From the NCBI GenBank assembly GCA_949825065.1, contig OX463864.1, positions 13,529,327-13,593,326 on the forward strand: 64,000 nucleotides of DNA, written 5' to 3'. The DNA comes from Odontocerum albicorne. Lineage: Eukaryota; Arthropoda; Insecta; Trichoptera; Odontoceridae. The notes under the pieces were generated by a model. The model saw only the letters and a list, made by a program, of their open reading frames with translations, did no database searches and was not told the DNA's origin. The stretch's first letter is position 1; each line of letters opens with the position of its first letter. This document shows positions 32,351 through 44,350 of the stretch, in pieces. The position numbers and the translations under genes are program-made.

Positions 32351-33724
32351 TGCAACAGCGTGACTCTCTTTCTGATTTCTTTTATTTTACTTTGTTTCCT
32401 TCAAACTTTTCGAGATATCAGTAAATACGAGTATATAGTATTGTAGTTTCGATTTACTTTCTTGTGTTGGAGTGAATTTATTGTGCTTATGTATATTTTT
32501 ATTCTTTAATAATATGTTTTCTTCTTCTTTTTGTATACTAGGGCCTTCGATTACCTGAGCCTTGACATGTCTTAACTTTGTTTTTTTATTTATTTATTTA
32601 TCTGATTTAATTAACGACACAACAGTGTCTTTATATACAAATGAACATGTGACAGGTTATATAAGTAATTAAAATTATTGACAAAAAATACAAAACTTTA
32701 TCCTTAACTAACATGAAAATACAAAAGGCAGTAGTGTTATGGCCTTTTACAACGAAAACACTTTTAGAATTTCAACGTGTAGTTTTATTTGTATGAAGGT
32801 TGAATTACATTGATGTATAATATTAACAGTATTATATAAATAGTAACAGCTATGATCTTTACAAAATAGCGGCTTTAAGAATAGTGATTCTGCTTCAGAT
32901 ATGACCTCCTATTTAAAGCAAAGATAACTATACCACGACCCTTCAATAGATTAAGAAGGAATTCGTCGAGCATGTTATGTTTGCCCTTTAAGGTCAAATC
33001 TATATCGGTGATTTATCCATCGCAGCTTACCCATTTAGTGATATTTAATCTTTATTGATTTGGGCAGACGAGAGGACAACTTAAATATAATGCATTGAAG
33101 TTAAATTGACACTAATGTGATAGCATAGGATCTAGTACATGGTTAGTATCGATAAGCTTGACAAGGGTATAATATAACTTATAATATTTATTTGAATGTG
33201 GATAAGATAACATCGGTTTTGGTGATTATACCGTGTTACAGATAATGCCAATATTAATAGGTTCTTAGATAAGTGGTACATTGGTTTGCATAATATATTA
33301 AGGGTGAATGAGATAAGAAGATAAGATTAACATGTGCTGGCAGTAGATAGATACATGACAGTAGTAATAATAAATTACAGTAATTGTTTTAAAATTATTT
33401 AATAATTATATGTATATTTAAGTTCAATATATGTATGTACATCACAAAATATTACCAAACTTCACCAAGCAGACTTACGTAATTGTCGAAGACTTATTTT
33501 ATAAATATAAAGAACTCAGATTCGTTTTTAGTGGAATAACGCTTACATAGAACAAAAATTGGATTTTTTGAGAATATTATGGATAGATCTTGAGTTATAG
33601 AAAACACATGGGATTACTTGTAGAAAGAGATGAAAGTTCCTTTGCAGAATCGAAACCTTCCACATGTTGTGTGGTAGTTGGTATGCAAGTGCGTATTGCT
33701 TTTCAATATTTGTTTTAAATATGA
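32351..33724. other. long unassigned AT-rich stretch
   Basis: At 32583-32605 a TTTA-repeat run could be the reversed tail of an element extending rightwards, but no coding or family phrase was recognised. Confidence 0.3.
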
Positions 33725-33850
33725 TTCATGTAAATGTTTGTAATTTATATGACAAGCTGTATTCATATTCATGCGCACTCGAAATTCTATTTTAAGTATT
33801 TTTCTTGTAAATTGTCGATAAAGGACCGTACATTTTAATAGAATAAAAAA
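33725..33850. repeat. Rep-S copy 1
   Basis: TGTATTCATATTCATGCGC and the following 100 bases correspond to 37495-37615. Short, unclassified. Confidence 0.5.
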
Positions 33851-34139
33851 ATATAGTAAAAACATTTAGCTTTAGGTGGAGTGTAGTGTTCATATATAGT
33901 CATAAATTTTGAGAAGACTTTCCAAAAAGGATTGTTTTCAGGTGCTTCTTAAAACTGCACACATCTCTTACAATATAATATACTTTCAGGCAGACAAATA
34001 TAAATCCGATCGAAACATAACTCGAGAAAAATTCGCAAGGCAGAACATATTCACTTAGAAGTGATAACTACAGATATATAACGGCAGAATAAATTTGTCA
34101 AGTATGAAATGAATTTAACAACTGGTGTCATCGTTCATC
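33851..34139. other. nothing recognised
   Basis: No supported feature. Confidence 0.35.
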
Positions 34140-34330
34140 ATATCGCTACGTCGAATCAGCCCGGATAATTTCGGTCAATTACCAGCAGACACCTGCTGGC
34201 GGCTAAGATAAATATCGAGCTGGCCCAAGTGCGTGTGTGCGAGCTGCCAGCAAGCTAAATAGTTAAACAGTCTTTGGAATCGAAAGCGGACGGAAATAGA
34301 CGAGTGGAGTTGAGTATGGAAAGTAGATTG
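34140..34330. other. GC-richer single-copy island
   Basis: Contains CCAGCAG-ACAC-CTGCTGG, a perfect 7-bp hairpin at about 34182-34199, and GCGAGCTGCCAGCAAGC. Not repeated in the window and with no long open frame. Could be regulatory or simply old TE DNA. Confidence 0.25.
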
Positions 34331-34840
34331 CGACTAGCAGTTACTGAGCATTTCATGACGACAGATGAATTTTTTAGGTGGTTAGTGAACTAGAAAAGCT
34401 ATCTCGCTCATTGTTATTTTTCATTGGATTGTTTTGCCAACGTATTGAAATTCGAAAGAAGTTCATGCATTGGAAAATGTGAAATATATTCATACTTTTG
34501 GCAATTTTTATTATTACATCAACATCAATATATGGGTGTTTGGAAAGTAGTTCCATATTTTTTGAACAGATGTCCTTACAACAACATTTTCATTTCTAAC
34601 TTAATTCCAAATGTGCTGAATCTACATTATTACGAAAGGTTAATCATATTTTTTTTGGTCATTGTTTACCCAATTTAATAAAACATTTTTTTGTTGGTGT
34701 CATTTTGAAGATGGAACAAAATAATTAATTCCTTCGATGACTTTTTTTAAATTTATTTAATTAAGTAATCTATAATACTATATAAACGTTTGCCAAAGGT
34801 TATCCTTATGAACAAATGTATTTATATTTTTTTATATAAT
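34331..34840. other. nothing recognised
   Basis: No supported feature. Confidence 0.35.
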
Positions 34841-35110
34841 ATGTAATCCACCCAAACTTAGATGCTTTGTGTCACCGAATTAATTATTAACTATGCAATT
34901 ATATGAAAGAACATAATAAAACTAATTATTGAAAATAACTAATTTGGATATATCAAAGGGTACCGTACAAACAAAGAGGTTTTTTTCATAAAAGGCAATC
35001 CACCTAAACTAGGATGATTTGTGCTATTATAATAAAGCTAATTTAAAAAATATATATTTATAGATAATTTAAAGATACAACTGATTAAGCTTAAAAAATT
35101 TAACACTTCA
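34841..35110 (-). mobile_element. LINE-K 3' UTR, two overlapping pieces
   Basis: AATCCACCCAAACTTAGATG at 34847 and AAAGGCAATCCACCTAAACT at 34992 are both the reversed LINE-K terminus seen at 15580. Confidence 0.6.
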
Positions 35111-35289
35111 TTTTTAAGTGGAAAAAATCCACAAAGAAATTAATAAGAAACGCAAATTTATATCTTAAGAACTAATCTAATTTATAAATAATAACTTTGA
35201 ACTAATTAAATTTTTATTTTTAATAATCAAAATATTTTATTTCTTATAAATAGTTAACATCTTTATACTAACTTATAACTGAATAACAA
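35111..35289. other. AT-rich spacer
   Basis: Nothing recognised. Confidence 0.3.
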
Positions 35290-35630
35290 TTATTTTTATT
35301 TATTTATTTATTTATTTATTATTACACATGACAAGAAATATACACAATTTGAGAAAAACAACAGATAATTTGATTTGGACATACAATTTTAATGGATCTG
35401 GGTTTGTTGCATTTCATTTGTCGTATCCCCAGTAAACTAGGCTTTTGCCTGTATCTCACTGAGGATATTTAGCATGAGAAAAATAAATCGATACTTCTTT
35501 CCGATTTTTGGTAACACAAAAACAAACCCCCGTTGCACGCTCTCATCAACCTGACAAACAGTGACACTCAACTACAACTGGAAACATCTTGCGGAACTCA
35601 ACTCCTCACACATTATCACAAAATATGATT
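35290..35630 (-). mobile_element. Rep-A, long copy
   Basis: TTTA tail 35295-35320, then the same sequence as 14540-14820, including CGTTGCACGCTCTCATCAAC. About 90 percent alike by eye. Confidence 0.8.
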
Positions 35631-36060
35631 AAATTCTGACAACTCATTATTTAACACGTACATGTTCACTCGTTCTGACAACTTGCATTTCATCACATTC
35701 ACTCAGACCTTGGTTCTCCCTGCTAACACTGTAGGTGGACTAATCAGGCAACAGATGATGATGCTATTTTACTACCTTAAAACAAAAACTGCGACACAAA
35801 CAAAAATAACATATATACAGTGTATGGCGACGCTGTACGAGTAGTAAGCGATCGTGTGTGTCAAATGTAGTTTAAAAATCCGTAATTGCGGTACGACACC
35901 CGTAGATGGTGTCCGCTCTAGAAGGCCGATTATCACTGATATCGCACAAATCAAGGTTTTGATCGAGAATAACCATCGAAATAGAGGAAAAGGACGTCCA
36001 GAAACGTGATGGAAAGATGGTCTCAACCAAGACCTATAAGAAGTGCCTGAAAAGGCACTT
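35631..36060. pseudogene. LINE-H-associated block and LINE C-terminal fragment
   Basis: 35632-35745 is the reverse of 47250-47345. 35900-36050 on plus reads IITDIAQIKVLIENNHRNRG, KGRP, WKDGLNQDL, a common LINE ORF2 ending. Confidence 0.5.
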
Positions 36061-36839
36061 TCGATCCCGCTTGTCTTTCGAGGACCTTTTTAACAGCTTT
36101 TTAATTAACTATCATGTTTTATTTAGTCCATTTTTGTGTTTTTTCCTCGTGCTGAAGAGGAGTTGTAAAGTTGCACCTGTCTGGTTCTGCCTTTTACACT
36201 TCGCTTTCAATTTGTATTTTAATTTTTAATAATTTATCTATTTTGTTTGAATTTTTTACGGGCTGTGCGCCTGTGGATGGCTTCGTATTATGTTGGTAAC
36301 ACATGATTTTGTACTTATAATTTTGTCAATTTTTTAAAATTTTTTTATTTATTTATATAAATAAATAAAAATATAAGAGAAATCTGAACTAGACTTCGGA
36401 GTGGCCTTGAAGAAAGACGACTCATCATGCAGACCTCAAATAAATGGGAAATTGAAAGAATATAATCGATCGTACATTACACAAATAATTCAATTTAAAA
36501 AATTTACTATTTTATTTATGTTCCACACGAATAAAACTTTGACATTCACTGGATAACACGTTATATTATTATTACTTTAATATCCTTCCGGGCGTGTGTT
36601 GTCATCGGAGGTCTTCTCGTTATATTATTCAGGATACCGTAATGAATAAATAATTCCCTCTTGAATTTGTAATGGCACAATATTTTATTTTGTTCAGAAT
36701 ACACTAGCGACTTAATTTGCGTTTATAAGGACATGGCGCTTCGATTTGCGACCTCAAGGATAATAAACCGAGATCTCTCAAACTTTTTTGTTGCCGATAC
36801 CTTCGAATATTTAATATCATATATCGGATAAAATTTATT
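36061..36839. other. nothing recognised
   Basis: AT-rich; short TTTA runs at 36345. Confidence 0.35.
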
Positions 36840-37200
36840 TCGTCGATCGTTGCTGGGCCTCGTAGTCGAGGATCCCCTAGCAATTTTAATGTCAATTCAG
36901 TATGAAAGCGAAGCTGGACCGTGGAGTTTTTTTTAAGGGAGTGAGCTGCTACACACTAGCAAACTCACCGGCCACACCTCTGCACTGGATCAGATGGCAC
37001 ACCGAAGTGAGACGATCAGAGCACACCGGCATGATTCGTTTTTCTTTTTTGAAAGAATGGACATGACCGAAGTCATAGGTATTCTTAAACCCTCAAATCC
37101 TAGACGGAAAAAATCTGTATCATTCGAAGGGAGTAGCTCAGCGCGGGGTTCGAACCAAGAGCGTTACAGCGGTAACGCAGTGGACTTACGTGTGGAAGAT
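36840..37200 (-). mobile_element. SINE-2 copy
   Basis: Plus strand order: GCTGGGCCTCGTAGTCGAGG, CCGTGGAGTTTTTTTTAAGG, GTGAGACGATCAGAGCACAC, CGAAGTCATAGGTATTC, box B CGGGGTTCGAACC. The head is rearranged after 37165. Confidence 0.7.
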
Positions 37201-37715
37201 CATACTAGATATTCTTCACAAAACATGACATATTCATTCTGCTCCTATTGCCCTTCTTCGATCTCCAGGATTTACTTCTATGTATCAAGGTTACCTGCTG
37301 CAACATGCCTTTCAATATCTCTTCTTCCTTACCATCTCTCAGATGTTTCCTCCTTCCTCTTTGCTGGGCCTCGAAGTCAAGGATCCCCTCGCCATTCTAA
37401 CGTCAATTCAGTTGGAAAGCAAAGCTGTGCCGAGGAGTTTTTTTTTAAACGAGTCAATCGTTGCACACCAGCAAACTCACCGACCACGTGTTTATAAATT
37501 GTATAACAAGTTGTATTTATATTCATGCGCGCTTAAAATTCTAATTTGAGTATTAAGTAACTTTTTAATGGTCGATGAAAGACCATACATTGAAGTTAAA
37601 ATAAGTATGGATGAAATAAAAATTGTTTGTGTAGATAGGAATGTGTGGACATCTGTCCTTCCCGTGTACCCCAAAAGGATATGAAGTAATGGTCTGTGTG
37701 TGTACATCTGAATAA
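37201..37715 (-). mobile_element. SINE-2 tail part, Rep-S copy 2 and LINE-Q tail
   Basis: 37360-37490 repeats the SINE-2 distal block (CTGGGCCTCGAAGTCAAGGA). 37495-37615 matches Rep-S at 33725. 37625-37710 resembles a LINE-Q 3' end. Confidence 0.5.
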
Positions 37716-37825
37716 GAGATGTGCCGTTGAAAGAACGTATGATGAGATGATTTAAAAGTAAATCTATTAAAACAGTCTAGAAAACGGACTATGCTATTTT
37801 TAATTGATATTTGTTTTTCATCTGT

Positions 37826-38124
37826 ATTTATTATAAGCCTGCGGTTATGATAGTAGCTGACTTACATCTTGGCGAATTTATTATAAGCCTGCGCTTATGA
37901 TAGTAGCTGGCTTACATCTTGGCGAATTTATTATAAGCCTGCGCTTATGATAGTAGCTGGCTTACATCTTGGCGAATTTATTATAAGCCTGCGCTTATGA
38001 TAGTAGCTGACTTACATCTTGGCGAATTTATTATAAGCCTGCGCTTATGATAGTAGCTGGCTTACATCTTGGCGAATTTATTATAAGCCTGCGCTTATGA
38101 TAGTAGCTGACTTACATTTTGGGG
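37826..38124. repeat. 50-bp minisatellite, 6 units
   Basis: TTATAAGCCTGCGCTTATGA restarts at 37831, 37881, 37931, 37981, 38031 and 38081. Each unit has a small hairpin, ATAAGC/GCTTAT. Units are very similar, implying recent expansion. Confidence 0.95.
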
Positions 38125-38634
38125 AATCCGAGTCTTGACACAACTATAGTTACAAAGTAGCACTTTATATTTATTTTAAATTCAATAGCTCACTCAATTA
38201 TTACATCTTAATTTCTCACTCTATTAAAAAATGTCTTACCACATACATATCTTTGTGTTTTATTTTTTTTCTGCTGAATAAGAAATGTCTTTTAATTAAA
38301 AACATAATGTTAAAACAGATAACTTTTAAACTTATCAGCATTCTAACATTTCAGTTCAGATTACACCACCGGTTAAATTTAATAAATACAGTATCATACT
38401 TTATGAGTTTAACGGAACAGTTAAGTGCAACAGTTAATTCGTTTTAAGAGTTATCTCGTAATTCCATTTTCTAGTTAGCAACAGTTTTATAACCTAAGTG
38501 ATACACAATTATATTAACTGAAAAGTTTAAATGCGAAATAAATTTTAACTTCACAATGAAATTTGTATCTAGAATAAATCATATTTTATAGCATTTCTGT
38601 TATTATTGGTGCAGTTAATAACAACCTTCGTAAT
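38125..38634. other. nothing recognised
   Basis: AT-rich, no feature. Confidence 0.4.
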
Positions 38635-39000
38635 ACGCTTGTCTTCCAACTAGGAAGTTACTGGTTCGATTACCGTTAGAACCCAAATTATTGTAAGAAG
38701 GGTAACAGTAAGATTTTTAGTTTAGACAGTCTAATATCTTTATAGATGATTGGAAGAGATTGTCATATGGCAATAAACTTGCTTGGTTGTACTAACAAAC
38801 AACAAAAGTGTATTACAATATAATACAACCTGGTGGAATAATCTTCGTGTAGCGTTTTTTTCAGCCAATCAGAAATATGTAAAAAGACCTAATGTAAGAA
38901 ATACTTTTTTTGGGTTCCATGAGAAATCGACTCTGAAAATCCTCAGCTGAAAATCGTACCTCCAACTAGTTTAAGGATACCATCGTCTCCCTGATTTACA
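38635..39000. mobile_element. two SINE-1 copies, tail to tail
   Basis: 38635-38840 on plus (box B GGTTCGATTACC, tail GGAAGAGATTGTCATATGGC). 38841-39000 is a diverged copy on minus, with the head side near 38990. Confidence 0.65.
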
Positions 39001-39235
39001 ACACACCACATTAACAAGTATTTTCGTATTTTTCCAACAGTATTGATTTTGAGGCTGAAAGATGCTCTAGCAGCCGTAATGGTGGGGGTGTACCTCGGCT
39101 GGGATGGTGTTGTGGGATGAGCTTGGACCTTTAAGTGACTTTTCCCGGAGGTTGTGGGTTCGATTACTGTTGGAACCCAGATTGTTTGAAAGTCCAGTCT
39201 TTTTTTAAAATCAAAGCTTTTTTAAAGTTTGATCT
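39001..39235 (+). mobile_element. Rep-L and SINE-1 fragments
   Basis: 39085-39130 GGTGTACCTCGGCTGGGATG is the Rep-L GC block. 39145-39225 GGAGGTTGTGGGTTCGATTA is SINE-1 box B and body. Confidence 0.55.
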
Positions 39236-40024
39236 TTCTTTCTGTTTTTAAAATGCAATAGTTTACACATAATAAACCAAAGCATGCACAGGCGTCTTCC
39301 TTCTGCAGGAGGGCTGACAATTATACTCAAGTGACGAGGGGTAGCCTATCGAATCGTAGATAAAATAACTTAGCACATAAAAAAAATAGTCACAAATTTT
39401 CGACACCCTTATTAAGTTGGTTGGAAAAAATTGTCGTAAAGCAATGAAGCCACCATTTGTATATTTTACAATAAAGTGCAAATGATAAATTTAATTAGTG
39501 TAGATCATTACTATTAGGTAAATATATATAAACTCCTTAAGACTTCATGTATAATATATTTATTTTATTTTCCTAATTTCGTACAATTTACAGTCGGTTT
39601 CGACTATTAAAAATATATATATTAAAATTTTAATGCGGATCAATAAAAAATACAATATGTTACAAAGTATAAACAATAAAACATTAACATTATTTAGACA
39701 AAATAATAATCAAAAGAAACACACTCATACCACCACATAGATGAGCACACAGCAGGCCACGGCTCAGGGCTGTATACTACTCATGGAAGGAATCTCAAAA
39801 AACAACATACACACAAAAATCACTTTCAAAATCGTCTACTCAATACATATAGAAAAACACAATAAACATCACATTGAAAAACTAATTAAGAATTTAATAT
39901 CAATTAACAATGTGGAAAAAAGGAAAGAACAAAACTTAAGACATATAACATTTGAAATCCCGAAACATATGATACATGGAAACCAAAACCAGAAAATCGA
40001 TACAAGTTGTAACATAGTGAGCTT
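39236..40024. other. nothing recognised
   Basis: AT-rich. A 103-codon open frame at 39741-40052 is Lys/Asn/Ile-rich and looks like chance. Confidence 0.35.
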
Positions 40025-40140
40025 TCGTTGCATACAATTTATTGCCATATGATAATTTCTTCCAAGTAACCAGGATGTTGTAGAGGTCTTAAGTGAAATA
40101 ATACCAATGAATCAAAACTTTAACCTGGCTGGCCTTGGAG
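40025..40140 (-). mobile_element. SINE-1 tail fragment
   Basis: TTTATTGCCATATGATAATT and TTCCAAGTAACCAGGATG. Confidence 0.6.
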
Positions 40141-40239
40141 GCCTTGGAACCGTTCATATATAAGACTTAATAAGTTATATCAAGTTGACCAAAAGATTTT
40201 TTTATGATGGTTGGATCAATTTTGCATATGTTCAATTCA

Positions 40240-40745
40240 ATGGACAATCATATAAATAAATAAATACAGGTTTATTGATAGCAACATAGTATGTACATAA
40301 TTCAAGAACACATTAAAAAGAGAATACATTAAAAAACAGAAGCTATCAAAAGGTCTGGGCTCATCTAATAACATCCCCTCGGCCAAGATACACCCCACCA
40401 ATATAGGGCGAGCCCAGCCACGGGGACACCAGATGTTTTTCAGCCCACAACCTTGAACACGTAGAACAAGAAGATAAAAAAAACACAGAAAATAAATAGA
40501 TGACAAAAAAAAATACATTCAAGAGAGAAGACATTAAAAGGTCCGGGCTCATCCCACAAACATTCCCCCGGCCGAGATATACTCCACCAATGTAGGGCGA
40601 GTCCGGCCGCAAGGGCATCGGGGGGCTTCCATCCCACACCCTCGCATATCTAGATTAAATAATAAATAAAAAAACAAAAACGTATGGGAGAAAACAAAAT
40701 AAAAAGTAAACCCACATATACCACCTCAAGTTGATAGCAAACAGT
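40240..40745 (-). mobile_element. Rep-L dimer
   Basis: GC blocks TAGGGCGAGCCCAGCCACGG (about 40405) and TAGGGCGAGTCCGGCCGCAA (about 40595). Same two-unit order as 16800-17450, reversed. Open frames across it are repeat-derived. Confidence 0.78.
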
Positions 40746-40895
40746 CCTCAAGGGCGTTCAGAGAGTTGTTATAGATATAATTCTCCGTTCAGAGCAAACA
40801 GTCCTCTAGGGCGCTATAAAAAAATCATATTAAACGAACCACGTCTGGCAGCTATAGCAGCGCCCGAGCGAATCATGTTGAACACTTTCTTCGTA
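40746..40895 (-). mobile_element. Rep-M copy
   Basis: AACAGTCCTCAAGGGCGTTC repeated as AACAGTCCTCTAGGGCGCTA, then CAGCTATAGCAGCGCCCGAG. The latter is shared (reversed) with 18975 and 42225. Confidence 0.5.
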
Positions 40896-40899
40896 TGCA

Positions 40900-41092
40900 G
40901 TACAACCTTGTGGGATTATTGTAATGCGGCAACCTCCCACAATTAACCAGAAAAAATTATATAATGCCCAAATTGAAAACCAGGCTGATCTAACTTTTTT
41001 TTTAATTCTGAGTTCCAGCAGGAATCAAACCCGCAATATCCGGATCAAAAGACAAACATCTTACCAACTAGACCACGGAGTTCGCCGAAGAT
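40900..41092 (-). mobile_element. SINE-1 copy
   Basis: Body AAAACCAGGCTGATC, box B AATCAAACCCGCAATATCCG, box A TTACCAACTAGACCACGGAG. Confidence 0.75.
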
Positions 41093-41410
41093 TCATCCTT
41101 ATGGTTTACTAAACAAAGGAAATTTTATTCTTTGAGGACTTATATTTTAATTTTCTTTCGTACATCAAAAACTTCAAACGCATAAATGTGAATAATCCTT
41201 GAAAAGGTTTTTGTCTTAAAATGAGGGTGGTTTTTTTTACAGCATCTTTCAGGAATGAAACACAATGTAACAAACAATATGAATGATAAATGTGATCAAA
41301 CAGGTTCTTTAGTGCCGGGAAAAACATTTTTTCACATACACATATGTACATATATACCATCACACCGTGTCCCTTGCGAGGTAAGCCGAGAGAACAGATC
41401 TTCAAACATT
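41093..41410. other. nothing recognised
   Basis: No supported feature. Confidence 0.35.
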
Positions 41411-41700
41411 TCTATCCAATCATTCAACTTTTGCCTATTTGTTCTCTGCTTACTTCGCAAAGGACACGGGGTGATTATATGTATGTTTAACGACACTCGT
41501 GACCTAGTCGGTATGATGTCTGTCTTCCGTTCCGGAGGTTGCGTGTTCTATTCCCGCTGGAATCCAATTTTTAAATAAAGGTTTTAGTCTGATTTTCACT
41601 TATACCCCCAAATATTAAGCAGAAAAATGCCTGTCAATGGGAGTAGCACATCATGTGGTTCGAACCGGCGAGGCCTCTTAAACATTTTTCTACACGAACT
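41411..41700 (+). mobile_element. LINE-Q tail, SINE-1 and SINE-2 fragments in a row
   Basis: 41440-41485 LINE-Q end. 41495-41600 SINE-1 with TGACCTAGTCGGTATGATG and GTTCTATTCCCGCTGGAATC. 41605-41675 SINE-2 box B side (GTGGTTCGAACCGGCGA, minus). Confidence 0.6.
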
Positions 41701-41890
41701 GTATTCAAAGACGAACTTATTTTTTTTGGAGTTAAGTTGGAAAGTGAGCTACCTTGCTTATCGCGTACAAGATTTTAGGTTTTAGGTATAGTTTTATCCG
41801 TAACACTCATTCGCCTTAAGACTGAGGAATCGCAGCAAACTCAGTCGGCCGGTACTGTGGCCTTCCGATGTGTTTTTTCTTCCCTGGACA
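41701..41890. other. unassigned
   Basis: Nothing recognised. Confidence 0.3.
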
Positions 41891-42204
41891 TTATCCTCTG
41901 TCAGCGTTTGTGTGTGCCATCTCACGCTCAGCATCCTGTGTAGCCGCGCTATGTTTGATGTTCATTGTTCTGATGTAATTCACCACTTCCGTTACGAAGT
42001 CCTGCGCCATTTCCACAGTCTCCGCATCCAGAAAGGCAGCCGATAGAACATCAGGACTTACCTTTCTCCAGTGTATAAGTCCTGCAGCCCGGAACCTTTT
42101 CTTTTCAGTTGATGGGTAGTGAAATAAAATGTGTGTACCGTTTGTTCCCTTTGATTGTCGCAAGGACATGAACCGTCCGTCTCTAAGCCAAATCTTTTCA
42201 GATA
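41891..42204 (-). pseudogene. probable LINE ORF2 C-terminus
   Basis: About 104 open codons: GTNGTHILFHYPSTEKKRFR, AAGLIHWRKVSPDVLSAAFL, DAETVEMAQDFVTEVVNYIR. HILFHxPS is the usual look of the final Cys/His region of non-LTR ORF2 proteins, here with Tyr where Cys is expected. GC content is higher than the flanks. A host exon is possible but no splice sites stood out. Confidence 0.4.
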
Positions 42205-42350
42205 GAGTTAAACAAATCACGATTCATTCGGACGCTGTTATAGCTGCCTAACGTGATTTGTTTAATACAAGTAGATTCGAGCGTCAAGTGAGAGCGTTCT
42301 TAAAGAAAGTTTGCTCTCTTTAAGGACGCTACATAAATTTCTCTTTTGAA
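42205..42350 (+). mobile_element. Rep-M copy
   Basis: CGGACGCTGTTATAGCTGCC, GAGAGCGTTCTTAAAGAAAG, GGACGCTACATAAAT. Confidence 0.55.
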
Positions 42351-42419
42351 TTAATTAATGTATGTATGATATAGTTTTAATTGAAGGCTAACTATAGAGA
42401 ATACACATATGTAAAAACG

Positions 42420-42800
42420 TTCCATTTTGTAATGAAGCCCACTTCGGCCAAGAGCAGAGAGATTTTTGGGATATAACTGTTCAACAGATGTTCGGACCTG
42501 TAAGTCAGTACATCGGTCCGAACATCTGTTGAACAGTTATATCCCAAAAATCTCTCCGCTCTTGGCTGAAATCGTCCCATGCCTCCCTCACCCCTCAGCC
42601 TCCAACCGTTGAAGCGTGTATATCGGTACCAGTTCGAACAACATTTAGTCTTGTTTGTGCTCCCCTGAAAATGAGGTGAAAGCCTTGAAACCGGTAGGGT
42701 TATGCCATCACAAAAAAAGTGGAATAAACAGTGTTTGATAAAAATAAATTACAATGTCTTTAAACCTCCACAACGTTAATGCCTTGACTATAAACAACAT
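42420..42800 (+). mobile_element. PLE copy beginning with a 54-bp-arm palindrome
   Basis: 42445-42498 and 42515-42568 are inverted copies of the PLE coding part (AACTGTTCAACAGATGTTCG in the left arm). The plus copy then runs on through GTTGAAGCGTGTATATCGGT and the core to CTTTAAACCTCCACAACG. Confidence 0.8.
42665..42701 (+). ncRNA. hammerhead-like core, PLE copy
   Basis: CUGAAAA instead of CUGANGA (one invariant G lost); stem II GAGGU/GCCUU, GAAA and the short stem III are intact. Confidence 0.3.
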
Positions 42801-43282
42801 GAAAACATTCACTCTTTACCCTTACTTCAATCCGATTCCAACAGAATCATAATCTCAACAACAACAAAGCCACTATATACAACAAATTTAAATATTTAAC
42901 AGTACTCGTTTTTTTTTAAATTTGTTTTTTAAAACCTAAAATAAATTTTGGTTCGACTTTTTATTTGTCTTTCTGTGTGTTAGAGGAAATATGTTTGTGA
43001 CCTTTCACTCAACTATTGGCACGAATCTGCGTGACCCTTATCTGGTTGGTTGGAAGAGACTGTCGCATAGTTTCATAACATAAATTTATTTTTCCTTTAT
43101 ATGTATTTCTTTGTGTTAGAGGAAATGACCTTTTAACATTTCATCTGATAATTTGCACGAATCTGCGTGTAACTCTTATCTGGAATGTAATAAATAAGAT
43201 TTTTTTTTTAAATCAAAATTAACTGTTAAAGAAATAAATAATAAAAGGAACGAGCAATACTGTTTTGTTAAATATGTTGGCT
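42801..43282. other. unassigned, with an 80-bp imperfect duplication
   Basis: GCACGAATCTGCGTGACCCT (43019) and GCACGAATCTGCGTGTAACT (43156) head two related segments that follow GTGTTAGAGGAAAT. Confidence 0.4.
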
Positions 43283-43900
43283 TGTCTGGACAATTATTTC
43301 GTATTTTAAGGTCAAGTTGAAACGCAACTTTTTTATACGTAGATGTAATTTTATTCTCGACGATGGTTTTCGATATTTTTGCAATGGAATGAATGTTAAC
43401 TTAAGGTTGGTGTGTTGAGTAAGATAAAGAAGAGCACGCTAAAAATGGTTTGGGCATATGTCTGGAAAGTAATTTCGTATTTAAGGTCAAAAACAAACGC
43501 AAAATTTCTATATGTGGATTATATTTATTCTGGACGATGGTTTTTGATATTTTCGGAATTGAACGCAATTGATAAGGGATGAATGTGAACATAAGGCTGA
43601 TGTGTTAAGTACGATGAAGAAGAGCACGCTGAAATGGTTTGGACATATGAAACGAATGAATGGAGAAAGGCTAATAAAACAAATATATAGTGCAAATGTA
43701 AGTCGAAGGCGCGTGTGAGTAGAATATTAAGGAAAGTATGGTTGTTTCAAGTGAATGATATTCTGAATAAAGAAAAAATCAGAGAAATCGTAGAAGTCGT
43801 ATGAGAAGGTGTATGAATGTAGAAGAGGCTAAAGATGTGTGTCAAGATTGGATAATTAGCACTCTATCCTTTCTGTCTACCCTGACAGGGAAATGTGATG
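43283..43900 (+). pseudogene. LINE-Q end with a 177-bp tandem duplication
   Basis: GTCTGGA restarts at 43283 and 43460. Both halves carry AAGAAGAGCACGCTRAAA and a TGGTTTGG phrase. Downstream RRCMNVEEAKDVCQDW and the tail CTACCCTGACAGGGAAATG. Confidence 0.65.
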
Positions 43901-44125
43901 ATATGTTTGTATCATCCAGGATAAACTGTGTCGCATTTTTTTCCTTAGCGGTAGAAAATAAAACCCTTCCAATACTGGCACAAAAATTCTTTAAATTTCG
44001 TCTGTATGAAAAGAAAGGATATTTTCTGTTTTATGGCACCATGTAGGTTGTCATAAAATGGAAATAAATTGCATCATTATATTGGAAACATTTAATTATA
44101 TGCCGGAAATAAATAAATAAATAAA
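43901..44125. other. nothing recognised
   Basis: No supported feature. Confidence 0.3.
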
Positions 44126-44350
44126 GTGATTTTTTTTAACGAGGGTAGTTTCGAAGTCATGATTGAAGAAAACGAATTAAAATTTTCCGGATGTTGCGAC
44201 ATAAGAACCTCTGCAATAAGTAATATTTCTATCGAATTCAACCTTAATTCACATAAAATAAAACGCCTTATACATGAAAATAAAAAAACTTTAACAAAAA
44301 ATACATTGGTCAAAATAAGAAGCAAAACAGGGCTTCCTGGTAATTAGTCA
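44126..44350 (+). other. 73-codon open frame, unidentified
   Basis: MIFFNEGSFEVMIEENELKF with Lys/Asn-rich remainder. No domain recognised; may be chance. Confidence 0.15.

Noticed and set aside
36994..37497. 167-codon open frame on plus
   Set aside because: Runs across two SINE-2 fragments; composition and content are repeat-derived.
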